Shown: positions 7,691 to 15,848 of the stretch, piece after piece | How positions within the stretch are numbered: position 1 is the stretch's first letter | How the letters are laid out: every line of letters begins with the position of its first letter | Source: Lachnospiraceae bacterium | GTDB taxonomy: Bacteria > Bacillota > Clostridia > Lachnospirales > Lachnospiraceae | DNA: 27,896 bases | Assembly (NCBI GenBank): GCA_009774235.1 | Contig: VSNJ01000042.1 | Span: 1 to 27,896 of the forward strand | Direction: 5' to 3' | Position numbers and translations under genes: made by a program | Notes under the pieces: model-generated | What the model saw: only the letters and a program-made list of their open reading frames with translations | What the model was told of the DNA's origin: nothing | Database searches by the model: none

Positions 7691-8895
7691 CAAATCCAGT
7701 TATCCGCCTTCTGTACCCCTTTATTAAAACTGTATACAATTTCCCCATCTATAATTGTGTAAAGGGTTCTTGTAAAGACTTCCATAGGGTTTCCTGAAAA
7801 TACTGCAATATCTGCATCTTTTCCCTCTTCTAGTGAACCTGTACGTTCTTCAACCCCACATATTTGTGCCGCATTTATAGTGACTGCTTTAAGCCCGCCT
7901 TCCATAGAAAGCCCATGTTTTACACAAAGCCCTGCACAAAGAGGAAGATATTGTACAAGTGAAACCGGATGGTCTGTCATTATAGCTGTTTTAACCCCTG
8001 CCTTTTCCAATATTCCAGCCGTCTTAAAATTCATATTTTTAACTTCAATTTTAGAACGTGCTGCAAACCCAGGACCTGAAATTACAGGAAATCCAGATTC
8101 TGCTATTTCACCAGCAACAAGATGTCCCTCTGTACAATGGTCTAAAGTTATATTAATATTAAATTCTTTTGCAATACTTATAGCAGTAAGTATATCATCT
8201 GCCCTGTGTACATGTGCCTTTAATGGAATTTCCTTGTTAAGTACTGGAAGCCAGCATTCCATCCTGAAATCCTCTTCCCCTGTATTAATACCACCCTTAT
8301 CTTTCTTCTCTTTATAACAGCACGCTTTCCATAATTCTTCACGTAGCAGCCCTGCTATAGCCATTCTGCTGTATGGCATTTTACCTTTATCTCCATAATT
8401 CATCTTAGGATTTTCACCAAATGCCACTTTCATTGCTGCAGGTGCTTTAACAACCATCTGGTTTACACACCTGCCATAAACCTTTAAAAAAACTGCCTGT
8501 CCTCCTACAATATTAGAACTTCCAGGTCCTGTCATTAAAGAAGTTATACCTGCAGAAACTGCATCATGGAATGCCGGGTCCATAGGGTTAACAGCATCTA
8601 CTGCACGCAAAAACGGAGTTAATGGCAATGTAATCTCATTACAGTCGTCACCTGCTATTCCCCACTTCTCTTCTGTAATTCCCACATGACAATGGGCATC
8701 AATAAGCCCTGGCATAACCCATGCGCCATCTACATCAAGGACTGGCTGTTTCTCCTGTTCCTGGCTTTCACATAACCATCCTGGAATTTCATGCATATCA
8801 CCAACAGCAGAAATCTTACTGCCATCCGCATATACAAACCCATTTTCATAAGTTTTTCCTGTCATAGTGATAATTTTTCCATTAATTAACAGCAT
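7690..8895 (-). CDS. Amidohydrolase superfamily protein (imidazolonepropionase-like)
   Basis: A metal-dependent amidohydrolase of 401 residues. The N-terminal beta-sandwich strands (LLINGKIITMTG) lead into the metal motif MPGLIDAHCH (H68, H70). Further barrel ligands are H228/H230 (KAHVH), H253 (LDHC) and the catalytic Asp D308 (MTDHP). The C-terminal GSLEEGKDADIAVF strand is typical of the family. It probably hydrolyses a cyclic amide or related C-N bond; the substrate is not evident. I place the start at ATG 8895: GAAGAAGGT lies upstream at workable spacing and the protein then begins with the family's usual first strand. A longer version could start at a TTG at 8961, with no good ribosome site. 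The gene stands alone, after the hairpins that end the DUF4230 operon. Confidence 0.88.
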   Translation of the reverse strand: MLLINGKIITMTGKTYENGFVYADGSKISAVGDMHEIPGWLCESQEQEKQPVLDVDGAWVMPGLIDAHCHVGITEEKWGIAGDDCNEITLPLTPFLRAVDAVNPMDPAFHDAVSAGITSLMTGPGSSNIVGGQAVFLKVYGRCVNQMVVKAPAAMKVAFGENPKMNYGDKGKMPYSRMAIAGLLREELWKACCYKEKKDKGGINTGEEDFRMECWLPVLNKEIPLKAHVHRADDILTAISIAKEFNINITLDHCTEGHLVAGEIAESGFPVISGPGFAARSKIEVKNMNFKTAGILEKAGVKTAIMTDHPVSLVQYLPLCAGLCVKHGLSMEGGLKAVTINAAQICGVEERTGSLEEGKDADIAVFSGNPMEVFTRTLYTIIDGEIVYSFNKGVQKADNWI

Positions 8896-9015
8896 AAAAT
8901 AAATACCTTCTTCCTTGTTACCAATAATAAAAGCATTTTCTTGTTTATTATTTTTACACAAATTTCCAGCATTTATACAGTTATGCCTATAAAACTTAAA
9001 ATTCCCAGGTATCTA

Positions 9016-9121
9016 GTGTGAAAAATATATCTAAGGCAGCAAAAAAGCTACCTTAGATATATTAAATTTCACACAAGAAAAATGCAAAACCAGCATTTTT
9101 CTAAAGCAGGCTTGTCCTGCT
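9016..9121. terminator. Three consecutive hairpins after the DUF4230 operon
   Basis: The outer repeat GTGTGAAA...TTTCACAC (9016-9074) encloses TATATCTAAGG/CCTTAGATATA and AGC/GCT around an A6 loop. Then come AGAAAAATGC/GCATTTTTCT (9076-9102) and AGCAGG/CCTGCT (9105-9121). The middle hairpin looks most like an intrinsic terminator for the reverse-strand operon. The long first one has no T tail beyond its stem. Bases 9122-9192 hold no gene that I can see. Confidence 0.6.
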
Positions 9122-9192
9122 ATACTATTTGAGCCACCAAAGCCGGCATGGGGGATTATTATTGAATATAAACACCTGGGGGTTATATGGTT

Positions 9193-9789
9193 TTAATTAA
9201 ATACAAGCTCCCTGTCACCCACAGAGCCTGCCAGAATATTTTTAAGTATAGCATTGGTCTGTTTGTCTGCCCTTTTTAACAGTCCAGAAACATCTGCATG
9301 TGCTGATGCATCTTCTTCTGAAATAGAAATTGCATCGACAACATCTTCCTTGTCTGTCCAGTTAAACAAAGCATATCTTTCATCATAGAACTCAATACTA
9401 TCAGAGTCCACATCTACAGACTGTATCTCTGCTTCTGGGACATGTACAGTTACCTTATCTTTTGATACCTTAACTGTAACTTTTGAAAAATCTATACCCG
9501 CACGTATATTGGCAGTATATCTCATAGAAAACCCTTTTTTAGTAATTAATGGGATGTCACCTTCTGAATAAATAACAAGACCACTGTATAGCATCTCTGC
9601 TGTAGTAAGTTCACTTACGTTATTAATTCTTTCACTAATATACGCTGCTGTAATTTCAGGCTGCTTGTTTTTATAAAAAAAGCTGGCTGCCTTAAAGCCT
9701 GCAAATACTGCTAAAAGGATTATAACCAATATAAATATAGTACCAATTTTAAAACTTAGGTGTGTATAAATTCTTTTATCTTCTGACAT
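9193..9789 (-). CDS. DUF4230 membrane-anchored protein
   Basis: A 198-residue protein with a short cytoplasmic start, one transmembrane helix (about 14-36) and an extracytoplasmic remainder. The segments YTANIRAGIDFSKVTVKVSK and VTVHVPEAEIQSVDVDSDS are characteristic of DUF4230, whose function is not established. It is the last gene of the reverse-strand operon after the binding lipoprotein and chemoreceptor, 29 bases downstream of the receptor stop and with its own AAGGAG site. The context suggests a role at the envelope linked to that sensing pair, but this is inference. The gene ends before a hairpin cluster. Confidence 0.8.
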   Translation of the reverse strand: MSEDKRIYTHLSFKIGTIFILVIILLAVFAGFKAASFFYKNKQPEITAAYISERINNVSELTTAEMLYSGLVIYSEGDIPLITKKGFSMRYTANIRAGIDFSKVTVKVSKDKVTVHVPEAEIQSVDVDSDSIEFYDERYALFNWTDKEDVVDAISISEEDASAHADVSGLLKRADKQTNAILKNILAGSVGDRELVFN

Positions 9790-9818
9790 AAAACCATATT
9801 CTCCTTTTTATGTTATGG

Positions 9819-11831
9819 TTAGTTCAATTTAAATTGTGTAACTGCACCAAGCAAATCCTTAGAATTATTACTTAATGTTTCTGCATTGTTATTAAGTTTC
9901 TTTACTGCATCCATCTGGTTTACAATAGTAGCAGATACCTGTAACGTAGAAGCAGCAGAACGCTCAGAAACATCTGAAATACTTTGTATAGCAGAAAGTG
10001 TCTGGTCTTTTGTAACAGACATCTGCTCAATCCCGCTTGTAATATTATCAAGATTTTCAACAAGGTCTTCAACATATTTATTTATGGTATTAAATAAATT
10101 AACTGTAGTTATAAGCGCATCCTGCTGTGCACCTACAATCTGTTCTGCACGTCTTGCTGTTTCTACTGTAACAACAGTCTGTGAATTTATCCGTGTAATA
10201 ATATCAGAAATCTTGCTAACTGCCTGCATAGATTCATCAGCAAGTTTGCGTATTTCATCTGCCACAACAGCAAACCCTTTTCCTGAATCTCCTGCACGTG
10301 CTGCTTCAATAGATGCATTCAAGCTTAAAAGGCTGGTCTGGTCAGAGATAGAACTAATTACCTCAACAATATTTTCAATCGTATTAGATTCATCATTTAA
10401 CTTGCTGATACCTTCAATAACAGCTTTAGTAACTTCCTGTGTATCTTTCGCACGTTTATTTAACTGGTCAATAATCTCTATTCCCTGGCTGGCATATGTC
10501 TTTGTATTATGGGAAATGCTCTCAATAGCACTGGTATTTGTGGTCAGGGTATTAATCTTCTCAGAAAGAAGTGCCATCTGTTCCAGGCAGTTTTCTGCTT
10601 CTATAGCCTGTGAAGAAGTACCAGATTCAATTTCAGATACAGCATTACATATTTCATCTGATGAAGAAGCAAGCAGTTCAGAAGCCCTGGTTACATCATC
10701 TGATGAAGATTGTACCAGCCCGCTCACCTGGTCTACTTTATTAAGCAGTACCTTCATATTAGAAATCATACTGTTAATACTGATTCCAAGAATACCAAAT
10801 TCATCTTTTCTCCTCATTTGTACACTGCCTGTCAAGTCACCATCAGCAGCTTTCTCAAGCACAGCAGTTGCATTGCGTATCGCTTTATAAATACTATATG
10901 CAAGAAAGATAGCAATTAAAAATGCTATAATAATTGCTATAATCGTAATTCCAATAGTAAGGTTACGTATTTCATATGCCTGTTTCAACATAACCTTTTC
11001 AGGTACCAGACAGCATACATTAAAACCAGTTTCTGCAATATTTGAAAATGCAAAAAGATATTTCTGTTTCTGGTATTTTACCATTGAAATAAGTTCATTT
11101 CCAGAGGACGCTTTTTTATAAAAATCCTGTCCAGAAAAAACACTTTCCTGGTTGTCTGTATTTAATATTTCTGTCCCATCTGGTGCAATATAACCAATAA
11201 TGCTGCCATCGTCAAGTTCAAGGTTCTTCAATACATTAGTAACTGCCTTTGCATTAATATCAATTACAACATATCCATCAAAATTAACAAAAGACTGTAC
11301 AAAAGAAGCCGCATACTTACTTTTGTCAATGTTTAACTGGCTGTCAAGCTCCTCATGTGAACTTATCCACAAGCCATCTTCTGTGTTTCCATTAATTGAT
11401 TCTTTAAAAGTATTATAAAAGCCATTCTTTAATTCACCAGCAGAGGAAATGCCATCACCATAAGAAGCAAATACAGATATTGCCATTATAAAATCACTGG
11501 CACTTGCTGCAGTCTGTATTGTATTATATAATGAACTCCACATCATATATTCACGTGGCTTATCATTCTTATATGCCCCCCTGTAATAATTATAAAAATC
11601 ATTATTTTCAATAATTTTCTGTGCTTCTGAACTAACCTGTGACATTCCTAATTCCAGGTAAGTTGCAGTAGTATTTATAGTTCCTGCCATACTTTGTTTA
11701 TGTGACTTTAACATTGCAGAGGAGGAACTGTTATAAGAAACTGTACCAAATGTAATAATTAAAACAATAACAACCATAAAGCCTGCAATAAGCTTAACTG
11801 CAATGCTATTTAATTTATTTAACTGTTTCAT
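9819..11831 (-). CDS. Methyl-accepting chemotaxis protein with large extracellular sensor
   Basis: A 670-residue chemoreceptor. TM1 lies at about 10-32. A roughly 255-residue extracellular region looks like a Cache sensor (for example VVIDINAKAV near 188-198 and GYIAPDGTEILNT near 213-225). TM2 is at about 289-312 and a HAMP domain follows (313-366). The long signalling coiled coil has a canonical tip near 495-530 (SDQTSLLSLNASIEAARAG, then GKGFAVVADEIRKLADES). It should modulate CheA through CheW. It starts 16 bases after the binding-lipoprotein gene, with AAAGGAGG upstream, so both are co-transcribed. The binding protein probably presents ligand to this receptor. In contrast to the receptor at 167-1753, its signalling core is fully conserved. 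Confidence 0.95.
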   Translation of the reverse strand: MKQLNKLNSIAVKLIAGFMVVIVLIITFGTVSYNSSSSAMLKSHKQSMAGTINTTATYLELGMSQVSSEAQKIIENNDFYNYYRGAYKNDKPREYMMWSSLYNTIQTAASASDFIMAISVFASYGDGISSAGELKNGFYNTFKESINGNTEDGLWISSHEELDSQLNIDKSKYAASFVQSFVNFDGYVVIDINAKAVTNVLKNLELDDGSIIGYIAPDGTEILNTDNQESVFSGQDFYKKASSGNELISMVKYQKQKYLFAFSNIAETGFNVCCLVPEKVMLKQAYEIRNLTIGITIIAIIIAFLIAIFLAYSIYKAIRNATAVLEKAADGDLTGSVQMRRKDEFGILGISINSMISNMKVLLNKVDQVSGLVQSSSDDVTRASELLASSSDEICNAVSEIESGTSSQAIEAENCLEQMALLSEKINTLTTNTSAIESISHNTKTYASQGIEIIDQLNKRAKDTQEVTKAVIEGISKLNDESNTIENIVEVISSISDQTSLLSLNASIEAARAGDSGKGFAVVADEIRKLADESMQAVSKISDIITRINSQTVVTVETARRAEQIVGAQQDALITTVNLFNTINKYVEDLVENLDNITSGIEQMSVTKDQTLSAIQSISDVSERSAASTLQVSATIVNQMDAVKKLNNNAETLSNNSKDLLGAVTQFKLN

Positions 11832-11847
11832 AACATGCTAACCTCCT

Positions 11848-12861
11848 TTAATATTTTCTATTTTCTATGTAGTCAGCAGCAGTATCAGCAGGGAAAATTT
11901 CTTCTTGTACATAGTTTCTTTTTGATATAGGGTCTCCATTCATTACTGTCTGGACAGCATTAGCAAGAAGTTTCCCTGTCAGTGGGTTACATTCCATAAC
12001 ACAATTAATCTTGCCCTCTATCATTGCCTCAAATGCTGCCTTAATTCCATCAAAAGAAAGAATTATTATATCTTTTCCTGGCTTAATACCATTTTTCTCC
12101 ATAACTTCAATTGCACCAAGTGCCATATCGTCATTTTCAGCAATAAGAATATCAATATCCAGCTTTTTCTTAAGGACTTTTTTCATATTTTCCACACCGC
12201 CATCATAGCTGAAATTACCTGTATCCTTATAAACAATTTTATAATTGCCTTCCGCACCAAGTATTTCTTCAACACCCTGTGTACGTCCTGTTTCTGCACT
12301 GGCACCAAGATTTCCCTGGAAAAGAGCGACTTTATACATATCTTTCCCAAGGTTTAAGGAATCCATATAATCAACCAGCCAGTCGGCGGCTTTATATCCC
12401 TCAAGCAAAAAATTAGAACCAATCCAGCAGTTATACAATGAATCGTCCCCGGTTTCTACCATACGGTCCATCACAATAACAGGAATGCCTGCCTCTTTTG
12501 CTTCCTTTAATACATCATCCCATCCTTCTGAAACCATAGGTGTAAAACTTATAAGGTCTACCTTTTGTTCAATAAAAGAACGGACAATTTCAAGCTGGGT
12601 GTCAAAATCATCATTTGCCACTTCATAAATCAGTTTTATGCCATTTTCTTCTGTACAATTTTGCTGTATGGATTCAACATTTGCAAGGCTCCATGCTGAA
12701 CCTGTGCCGGACTGTACATAACCTACTGTAACAAGTCCAGAATTTTCAGAAGTTTCCCGGTTTTCTCCCACCTGTCCGGTACCGTCTTTCCCACATGCTG
12801 TTATTGTTATTGTAAACAGCACAAGCAAAAGGCAGGCGGACAATCTTCTTAATTTTTCCAT
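11848..12861 (-). CDS. Sugar-type substrate-binding lipoprotein
   Basis: A 337-residue extracytoplasmic binding protein of the ribose/galactose-binding (peripla_BP_4) fold. It has a lipoprotein signal peptide with lipobox ITAC (Cys23). Typical features follow: TVGYVQSGTGSAWSLANV, then DLISFTPMVSEGWDDVLKEA, GIPVIVMDR, a second lobe with LFQGNLGASAETGRTQG, and the hinge segment ILIAENDDMALGAIEVM. I chose ATG 12861 because AGGAGAGG lies 9 bases upstream; an ATG three codons earlier is nearly on top of that site. No ABC permease or ATPase is adjacent; the next genes are a chemoreceptor and a DUF4230 protein. A role in ligand sensing rather than uptake is therefore likely, although it could also serve a transporter encoded elsewhere. 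Confidence 0.9.
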   Translation of the reverse strand: MEKLRRLSACLLLVLFTITITACGKDGTGQVGENRETSENSGLVTVGYVQSGTGSAWSLANVESIQQNCTEENGIKLIYEVANDDFDTQLEIVRSFIEQKVDLISFTPMVSEGWDDVLKEAKEAGIPVIVMDRMVETGDDSLYNCWIGSNFLLEGYKAADWLVDYMDSLNLGKDMYKVALFQGNLGASAETGRTQGVEEILGAEGNYKIVYKDTGNFSYDGGVENMKKVLKKKLDIDILIAENDDMALGAIEVMEKNGIKPGKDIIILSFDGIKAAFEAMIEGKINCVMECNPLTGKLLANAVQTVMNGDPISKRNYVQEEIFPADTAADYIENRKY

Positions 12862-12906
12862 ACACTTCATCCTCTCTCCTGCCCAAAATTTGTATAACCA
12901 TAAATG

Positions 12907-12933
12907 TACCACAGAGATTCAAGCTCTGTGGTA
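12907..12933 (-). promoter_or_regulatory. Perfect hairpin in the leader of the binding-protein operon
   Basis: TACCACAGAG (12907-12916) and CTCTGTGGTA (12924-12933) form a perfect 10-bp inverted repeat with a 7-base spacer. It lies between the promoter and the start codon. No T run follows in the direction of transcription, so a simple terminator is unlikely. It may be a repressor operator or a leader structure. Confidence 0.45.
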
Positions 12934-12989
12934 AGGCAGCCACATCTGGTACACAAATTTATGGAATTAATATAATATATTACATTAGA

Positions 12990-13018
12990 ATTATACTATA
13001 TTTGTTAAAACTATTCAA
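12990..13018 (-). promoter_or_regulatory. Promoter of the binding protein/chemoreceptor/DUF4230 operon
   Basis: On the reverse strand, TTGAAT (13013-13018) is followed by 17 bases and a perfect TATAAT (12990-12995). The predicted leader is about 120 bases and includes the 12907-12933 hairpin. Confidence 0.75.
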
Positions 13019-13066
13019 GTTTCTGTATGAAAAAAAGAAAATTATGGTTAAAACTAACAAATTTTA

Positions 13067-13540
13067 TTAATTTTGTTCTTCTGTTTCATTTATAAAATCT
13101 TCCAAAATCCCAGCAGCCATTCCAATAAGTTCTTTACATGGACGTTTTTTATAATATTCCGCAGTCCTTACATCTGGAACTGGACACTGTTCTTTAACAT
13201 CTAGTCCTAACAGTTCCCTGCATACAATAGAACCATTCTGTTCTTCAAACTTATGTGCAAGTTCTTGTATTTTAGTATAAAGTTCTGTTTTCTTCTGTCC
13301 TGTTTCAGGCCCTTCATATCCATATAAAAGCCCTGCAACAAGAAACATGCCGCTTACAGAACCACATACTTCCCTTAAACGTCCCATCCCGCCTCCAAAT
13401 GAAGAAGCCATGCATATAATCTCCTTTCTGTTCTCCTCAGGCAGCAAGTCTTCAAATGCGAGAAGTACAGACTGTGTACAATTATAACCTTTTAAGAAAT
13501 TTTCCATTGCAAGTTCTTTCCTGTTTAAATTTTTTTCCAT
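13067..13540 (-). CDS. C_GCAxxG_C_C family putative redox protein
   Basis: A 157-residue small cytoplasmic protein of the C_GCAxxG_C_C family, named for spaced conserved cysteines and thought to be redox-active or metal-binding; the function is not established. Conserved parts visible are GYNCTQSVLLAF (C21), SSFGGGMGRLREVCGSVSG (C59), CRELLG (C107), C119 and C135. The name motif GCAxxG is CGSVSG here. The start ATG at 13540 has an AAAGG site, which lies inside the 3' end of a decayed upstream reading frame that stops four bases earlier. The gene thus appears to have been left intact beside a region of decay. I see no terminator before the promoter of the next operon. Confidence 0.85.
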   Translation of the reverse strand: MEKNLNRKELAMENFLKGYNCTQSVLLAFEDLLPEENRKEIICMASSFGGGMGRLREVCGSVSGMFLVAGLLYGYEGPETGQKKTELYTKIQELAHKFEEQNGSIVCRELLGLDVKEQCPVPDVRTAEYYKKRPCKELIGMAAGILEDFINETEEQN

Positions 13541-13541
13541 A

Positions 13542-13913
13542 TTATTTTAATTCCTTTCTATTTTCCCGCCACCAGCAAGAAATAATTCTATTTTGGCAAA
13601 TAATACTCCATAGGTATGTTTCTTTCTTTGTCTTGTCCGCATCTTTTAAATCTGTACATGTTAAATTAGTATATATAACCCATCTTATTCTTTCCTCTGA
13701 AACAAGGCTTTTAATCTGCTCCTGGGTATTTGCTGAAGCCCTGCTTAAAATATCCTTTACTATGCTATTACCACTGCTGTTAATCCAGTATGGCTGTATA
13801 GGTGCTTTTCTGTACTCACATAATAATTTACATTGGTTTATTATGTCCCATATTGGCAGTAAATACCTATAACTTACCCATATATTTATCTGTTTTGTCT
13901 TCCTGCTATTTAT
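13542..13913 (-). pseudogene. Fragment of an AAA-ATPase-like / PD-(D/E)XK family protein
   Basis: An open frame without a start codon encodes about 123 residues. Its middle matches the central part of the large AAA-ATPase-like family common in Clostridia and Bacteroidetes: PIWDIINQC, then KAPIQPYWINSSGNSIV, then YLWSII. In full-length members these are the YNPWSV, KPYWxNTSGN and LWSxL landmarks between the ATPase and the C-terminal nuclease-like domain. Both the N-terminal ATPase part and the C-terminal part are missing. The frame ends with TAA four bases before the C_GCAxxG gene. The assignment rests on landmark motifs remembered from the family, so it is moderate. Confidence 0.55.
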
Positions 13914-14102
13914 TTATACCTTATAGTTTTTCTTACAAAAACATATCCAATATTTTTAATTATCAGATAACTTTCACTTTGATTAAGTATAACACATGAC
14001 TTATTTTCAATCCAGTGCATATCAATTTATTCTTCTGGTAGTAAAAATTCATCATCAAATAAATGCCAAATTTTTGTATAATAATTTTTTCAATAATATT
14101 TT

Positions 14103-14270
14103 CTAAGAATCTAAACGGGGTGTTATATTAATTAAATTTATCGCTTCTGCTTTCTGTTTTTGTATAATATGTATATACCTGTTATAAGTAAACTGCACAT
14201 CTGTATGTCCCAGCAATTCACTAACAACCTTAATATCAACATGGTTTTTTATTAATAAAGAACCAAATAG
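14103..14270 (-). pseudogene. C-terminal fragment of a tyrosine recombinase (integrase)
   Basis: The reverse strand encodes FGSLLIKNHVDIKVVSELL, then GHTDVQFTYNRYIHI and a short basic tail ending in TAG at 14103. This is the C-terminal catalytic end of a phage/transposon-type integrase: the LGH motif and the tyrosine nucleophile in RYIH. A TAG at 14271-14273 cuts it upstream. Farther upstream, a different frame shows a degraded continuation (KYGTIAIW, near the expected RHTxA box). It is the remnant of a lost integrative element. No attachment site or tRNA was recognised beside it. The 189 bases between this and the AAA-ATPase-like fragment hold nothing that I recognise. Confidence 0.77.
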
Positions 14271-14330
14271 CTATAGTACCATACTTATACATCTTTAGCC
14301 AATAGCTGGTATAATCATCTCACGTACGTT

Positions 14331-14720
14331 TCATGAATTTTTAAGTACTTCCAAAAGCCTGTTGTCATTTAACAAACAGTCAAACATACTGGTTTTATAA
14401 GCTTTTTTTCTTAGCTGTGATAAAACATATTTTTTATGTACCATTAATGCAAACTTTCTTAATATATTTAGTGATTTTAAACTGTTTTCTGACAAAAAAG
14501 CACTGCTGTCTTATGAAAATACAACATCCAGTATCTAGTGCATGCTTTCAATTTTCCAGTGTTCCCTGCTGGTTTCCAGTAATTTTTCTGCACTTGTGCA
14601 AAGGCTTGTAATATAATAACTTGTTTCCTCTGATGTGCCATTTTTTGTAACAACCCTGCGCTCTACAGAAAAAATACTGCACAGCCCTTCCCATTCATTT
14701 TTACCAGAAATCCAGCCTGT
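14331..14720 (-). mobile_element. Decayed ISAs1-family transposase (3' part)
   Basis: The reverse strand carries the last third of an ISAs1/H-repeat type DDE transposase. It reads SVERRVVTKNGTSEE, YYITSLCTSAEKLLETSREH and WKIESMH, then a stop where the family has W, then ILDVVFS, a second stop where the family has E, then DSSAFLSENSLKSLNILRKFA. The family hallmark HWxIExxLHWxLDVxFxED is thus present with two nonsense changes (TAG at 14535-14537, TAA at 14511-14513). The natural-looking end is TGA at 14331-14333. The 5' part is missing, and the fragment abuts the truncated flavodoxin gene. No terminal inverted repeats were identified. Confidence 0.82.
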
Positions 14721-15162
14721 GTTTCATGTTTTCCTTCTCCCCTTGTTCGTCTGTCTTGTTATAATCAGAAGGGTATTTTTCCTTTGTTTCAATCAAAAAC
14801 AAATCTCCGCCTGCTGCTTTCTGCACGAGTGCCGCAACGTACTGCGTATTTCCATAAATCTGATTATCCTTGGTAAGCAGGCTTGCCGATGTCACTGCAT
14901 CCACGTCATCTGCAAAATCCGTATTTCCCACACGGGAAAAATAGGCAATCAAAGTTTTTCCGCTTTTACCTTTTTCTGTTCTGGTATCTTCTTTGGGATT
15001 TTCCGTAACAGAAACATCTGCTTTATCCGTATCATCTGGGTTTGTTTTTTCTACCTCTGCAAAAGGAACATCTCCTGTTTTTCCTCCCTTACTGCCACAG
15101 GCAGATAACAAAATCATCATAAACATACAAACAAACGGTAGAACAATTTTTTTACTTTTCAT
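14701..15162 (-). pseudogene. Flavodoxin-like lipoprotein, truncated
   Basis: It begins as a good secreted flavodoxin: a signal peptide with lipobox LSAC (Cys22), a Thr/Asp/Glu-rich linker, then GKTLIAYFSRVGNTD (about 69-82). In that segment SRVGNT corresponds to the FMN phosphate loop. VAALVQKAAGGDLFLIE, KYPSDYN and about 15 more residues follow. Family members continue for roughly 80-100 residues with the loops that enclose FMN. Here the frame ends in MKHRLDFW and a stop that overlaps the ISAs1 remnant, so the FMN site is incomplete. It is divergent from a LysR pseudogene, a common regulator-target arrangement. Its higher GC than the genes before 13.5 kb suggests separate ancestry. Confidence 0.78.
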
Positions 15163-15299
15163 AATGACACAACCTTTCCTGATTTTTTAACATCACTATT
15201 TGCATAACGCATGTTACTGATATTTCCTAACTCATATATAGTCTAACAACCACCCATCAAAATATCAAATACATATGTTGAATATCCATTCATACTTAA

Positions 15300-15326
15300 A
15301 AGGTATCGCAAAGAATGATATACCTT
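15300..15326. promoter_or_regulatory. Inverted repeat between flavodoxin and LysR remnants
   Basis: AAGGTAT (15300-15306) and ATACCTT (15320-15326) form a perfect 7-bp inverted repeat with 13 bases between, in the divergent intergenic region. It could be a regulator binding site, possibly now functionless because both flanking genes are broken. The rest of 15163-15396 shows no gene. Confidence 0.3.
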
Positions 15327-15396
15327 GGAACTGTTAAGAAATGTTTTAACAGCTCTTTATCCATCTAACTTAAAATATAAACAAAAGGAGGAAACA

Positions 15397-15848
15397 ATGG
15401 ATATCCGGGTATTGCAATATTTTCTTGCCACCACAAGGGAGGCAAGCATAACAAAAGCAGCAGAATCCTTGAATATGACACAGCCCCCGCTTTCCAGACA
15501 ACTAAAAGAACTGTAAGAAGAACTTGGAAAACAGCTTTTCATACGGGGCAACCGCAAAGTAACACTGATGGAGGAAGGGATGATTCTTCGGAAACGTGTG
15601 GAAGAAATGATAGAATTGATAGAAAAGACAAAAGCCGAAGCCAGCTCTTCCGGCGAAAACATCATCGGGAAATCTGTATCGGCAGTGGTGAAACAAAAGG
15701 AGTCCGCATGATTGCAAAAGTTGCGGAAAAAATATCAGGTATTTACAAAGCCCGCAACCTTATTTTTGAATACGATGCAGGAGGAACTCAAGGCACAATA
15801 ATGCACACATCATTGCCAGCACTTTCCCACACCAGTACCTCTATTTAA
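15397..15848 (+). pseudogene. LysR-family regulator, broken by a stop, a frameshift and a truncation
   Basis: The start is well formed (AAAGGAGG before ATG 15397) and encodes the LysR winged-helix domain MDIRVLQYFLATTREASITK through TQPPLSRQLKEL. A TAA at 15514-15516 then replaces the Glu codon expected between LKEL and EELGKQLFIRG; the frame continues normally to SSSGENIIG. After that the family-like sequence moves to another frame (EICIGSGETKGVRMIAKVAE). The effector domain is lost after about 140 residues. The intact LysR at 17549 shows what the full form looks like. Its orientation, divergent from the flavodoxin lipoprotein, suggests it once regulated that gene. Confidence 0.85.

Noticed and set aside
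7539..7748. Small reverse-strand protein overlapping the end of the amidohydrolase gene
   Set aside because: It is made of the hairpin sequences, overlaps a good gene in another frame and has no ribosome site or family pattern.
12907..12933. Intrinsic terminator/attenuator before the binding-protein gene
   Set aside because: The 10-bp stem is perfect, but no T run follows it in the direction of transcription. Listed only as a possible operator or leader structure.
13456..13872. 138-residue forward-strand protein
   Set aside because: It is antisense to the C_GCAxxG gene and to the AAA-ATPase-like fragment, with hydrophobic low-information sequence and no ribosome site.
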